Origin: an uncultured Beijerinckiaceae bacterium
GTDB taxonomy: Bacteria > Pseudomonadota > Alphaproteobacteria > Rhizobiales > Beijerinckiaceae
DNA length: 5,984 bases
Direction: 5' to 3'
NCBI GenBank assembly: GCA_937863205.1
Contig: CALMGA010000276.1
Location: 1 to 5,984, forward strand
A program made the translations under genes and the position numbers. Within the stretch, counting starts at the first letter, position 1, and each line of letters opens with the position of its first letter. Below the pieces are notes generated by a model. It did not search any database. It had not been told where the DNA came from and worked only from the letters and a program-made list of their open reading frames with translations. Below, piece by piece: positions 5,726 to 5,984 of the stretch.

Positions 5726-5984
5726 TTGCGACAGGCGAAGTCCTGGAAAGGAGGACGGTGATGTGACCTGAAACCTTTCGCAGCGATCCAGAGGGTTCAA
5801 CCCCCTCCCGGCAAAGGCGCAGCCCGCCAGCCGGAAGCGAGTCTTGCACGGGCAGCGGCGACGCTGGTCGTGAAGCGTAGACAGCGGATGCTGAAGCCCT
5901 GCGTTAGCCTCGATATTATGGACAAGCTGAAGCCTTCGGCCTGGGTAGCCCGGGGGCAGCATCGGCAGGACCGCCAAGGCGAGG
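5726..5984 (+). mobile_element. 5' part of a bacterial group II intron, running off the window
   Basis: On the plus strand the sequence from 5726 begins TTGCGACAGG, close to the usual group II intron start GTGCG. It continues with blocks that I associate with domain I of bacterial group II introns: GGTGATGTGACC (5757-5768) with GAAACCTTTCG just after, a hairpin GAGGG/CCCTC near 5791-5808, GGCAAAGGCGCA, and GCGACGCTGG followed by GTGAAGCGTAGACAG. The hairpin CAGG/CCTG (5732-5745) closes the first stem. The reverse transcriptase and domains V-VI would lie beyond the right edge. The orientation is opposite to the transposase it interrupts, so it could not be spliced from the transposase message. 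The identification rests on recalled family patterns, and the first base is T rather than the usual G. Confidence 0.6.

Noticed and set aside
5726..5849. N-terminal 41 residues of the open frame that includes the transposase fragment
   Set aside because: These codons come from the intron-like insert read on the wrong strand; transposase similarity begins only at VVYAK.

Overview
The base composition is strongly G+C-rich. The protein families, the IS91-type transposase and the group II intron fragment fit an accessory region (plasmid, integrative element or genomic island) of an alphaproteobacterium. That assignment is an inference from style; no marker gene in the window proves it.

Layout. 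Almost everything that codes is on the minus strand, so transcription runs from right to left. From about 4500 down to 1060 there is a compact set of four genes: a 115-residue protein with a possible winged-helix C-terminus (3952-4299), a GIY-YIG nuclease-like protein (3324-3857), a metallophosphoesterase (2443-3327), and a Lon-like AAA+ ATPase (1060-2446). The last two junctions are 4-base ATGA stop/start overlaps, a sign of translational coupling. The ATPase gene is split by an apparent single-base frameshift near 1780-1789, so the AAA+ half lies in another frame from the N-terminal half. After a 186-base gap with a hairpin comes a predicted DEDDy 3'-5' exonuclease (28-873), which most likely starts at a GTG with its own ribosome binding site.

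The right third is non-genic or mobile DNA. The span 4300-4517 is the likely leader of the gene set. The span 4518-4800 has lower G+C, no supportable gene, and two copies of a TAAATATTTG box. The span 4801-5249 looks like the 3' flank of an IS91-family element and carries two strong inverted repeats. At 5250-5725 is the C-terminal half of an IS91-family transposase with its two-tyrosine motif. It is cut inside a conserved WVVYAK-type segment by sequence that, on the plus strand, resembles the 5' end of a bacterial group II intron (5726 to the window edge).

Taken together, two predicted nucleases, a metal-dependent phosphoesterase, an AAA+ motor and a small possible DNA-binding protein form a set that could process or degrade DNA, perhaps in defence, repair or element maintenance. 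That role is inferred from gene content only; I do not recognise the set as a named system.
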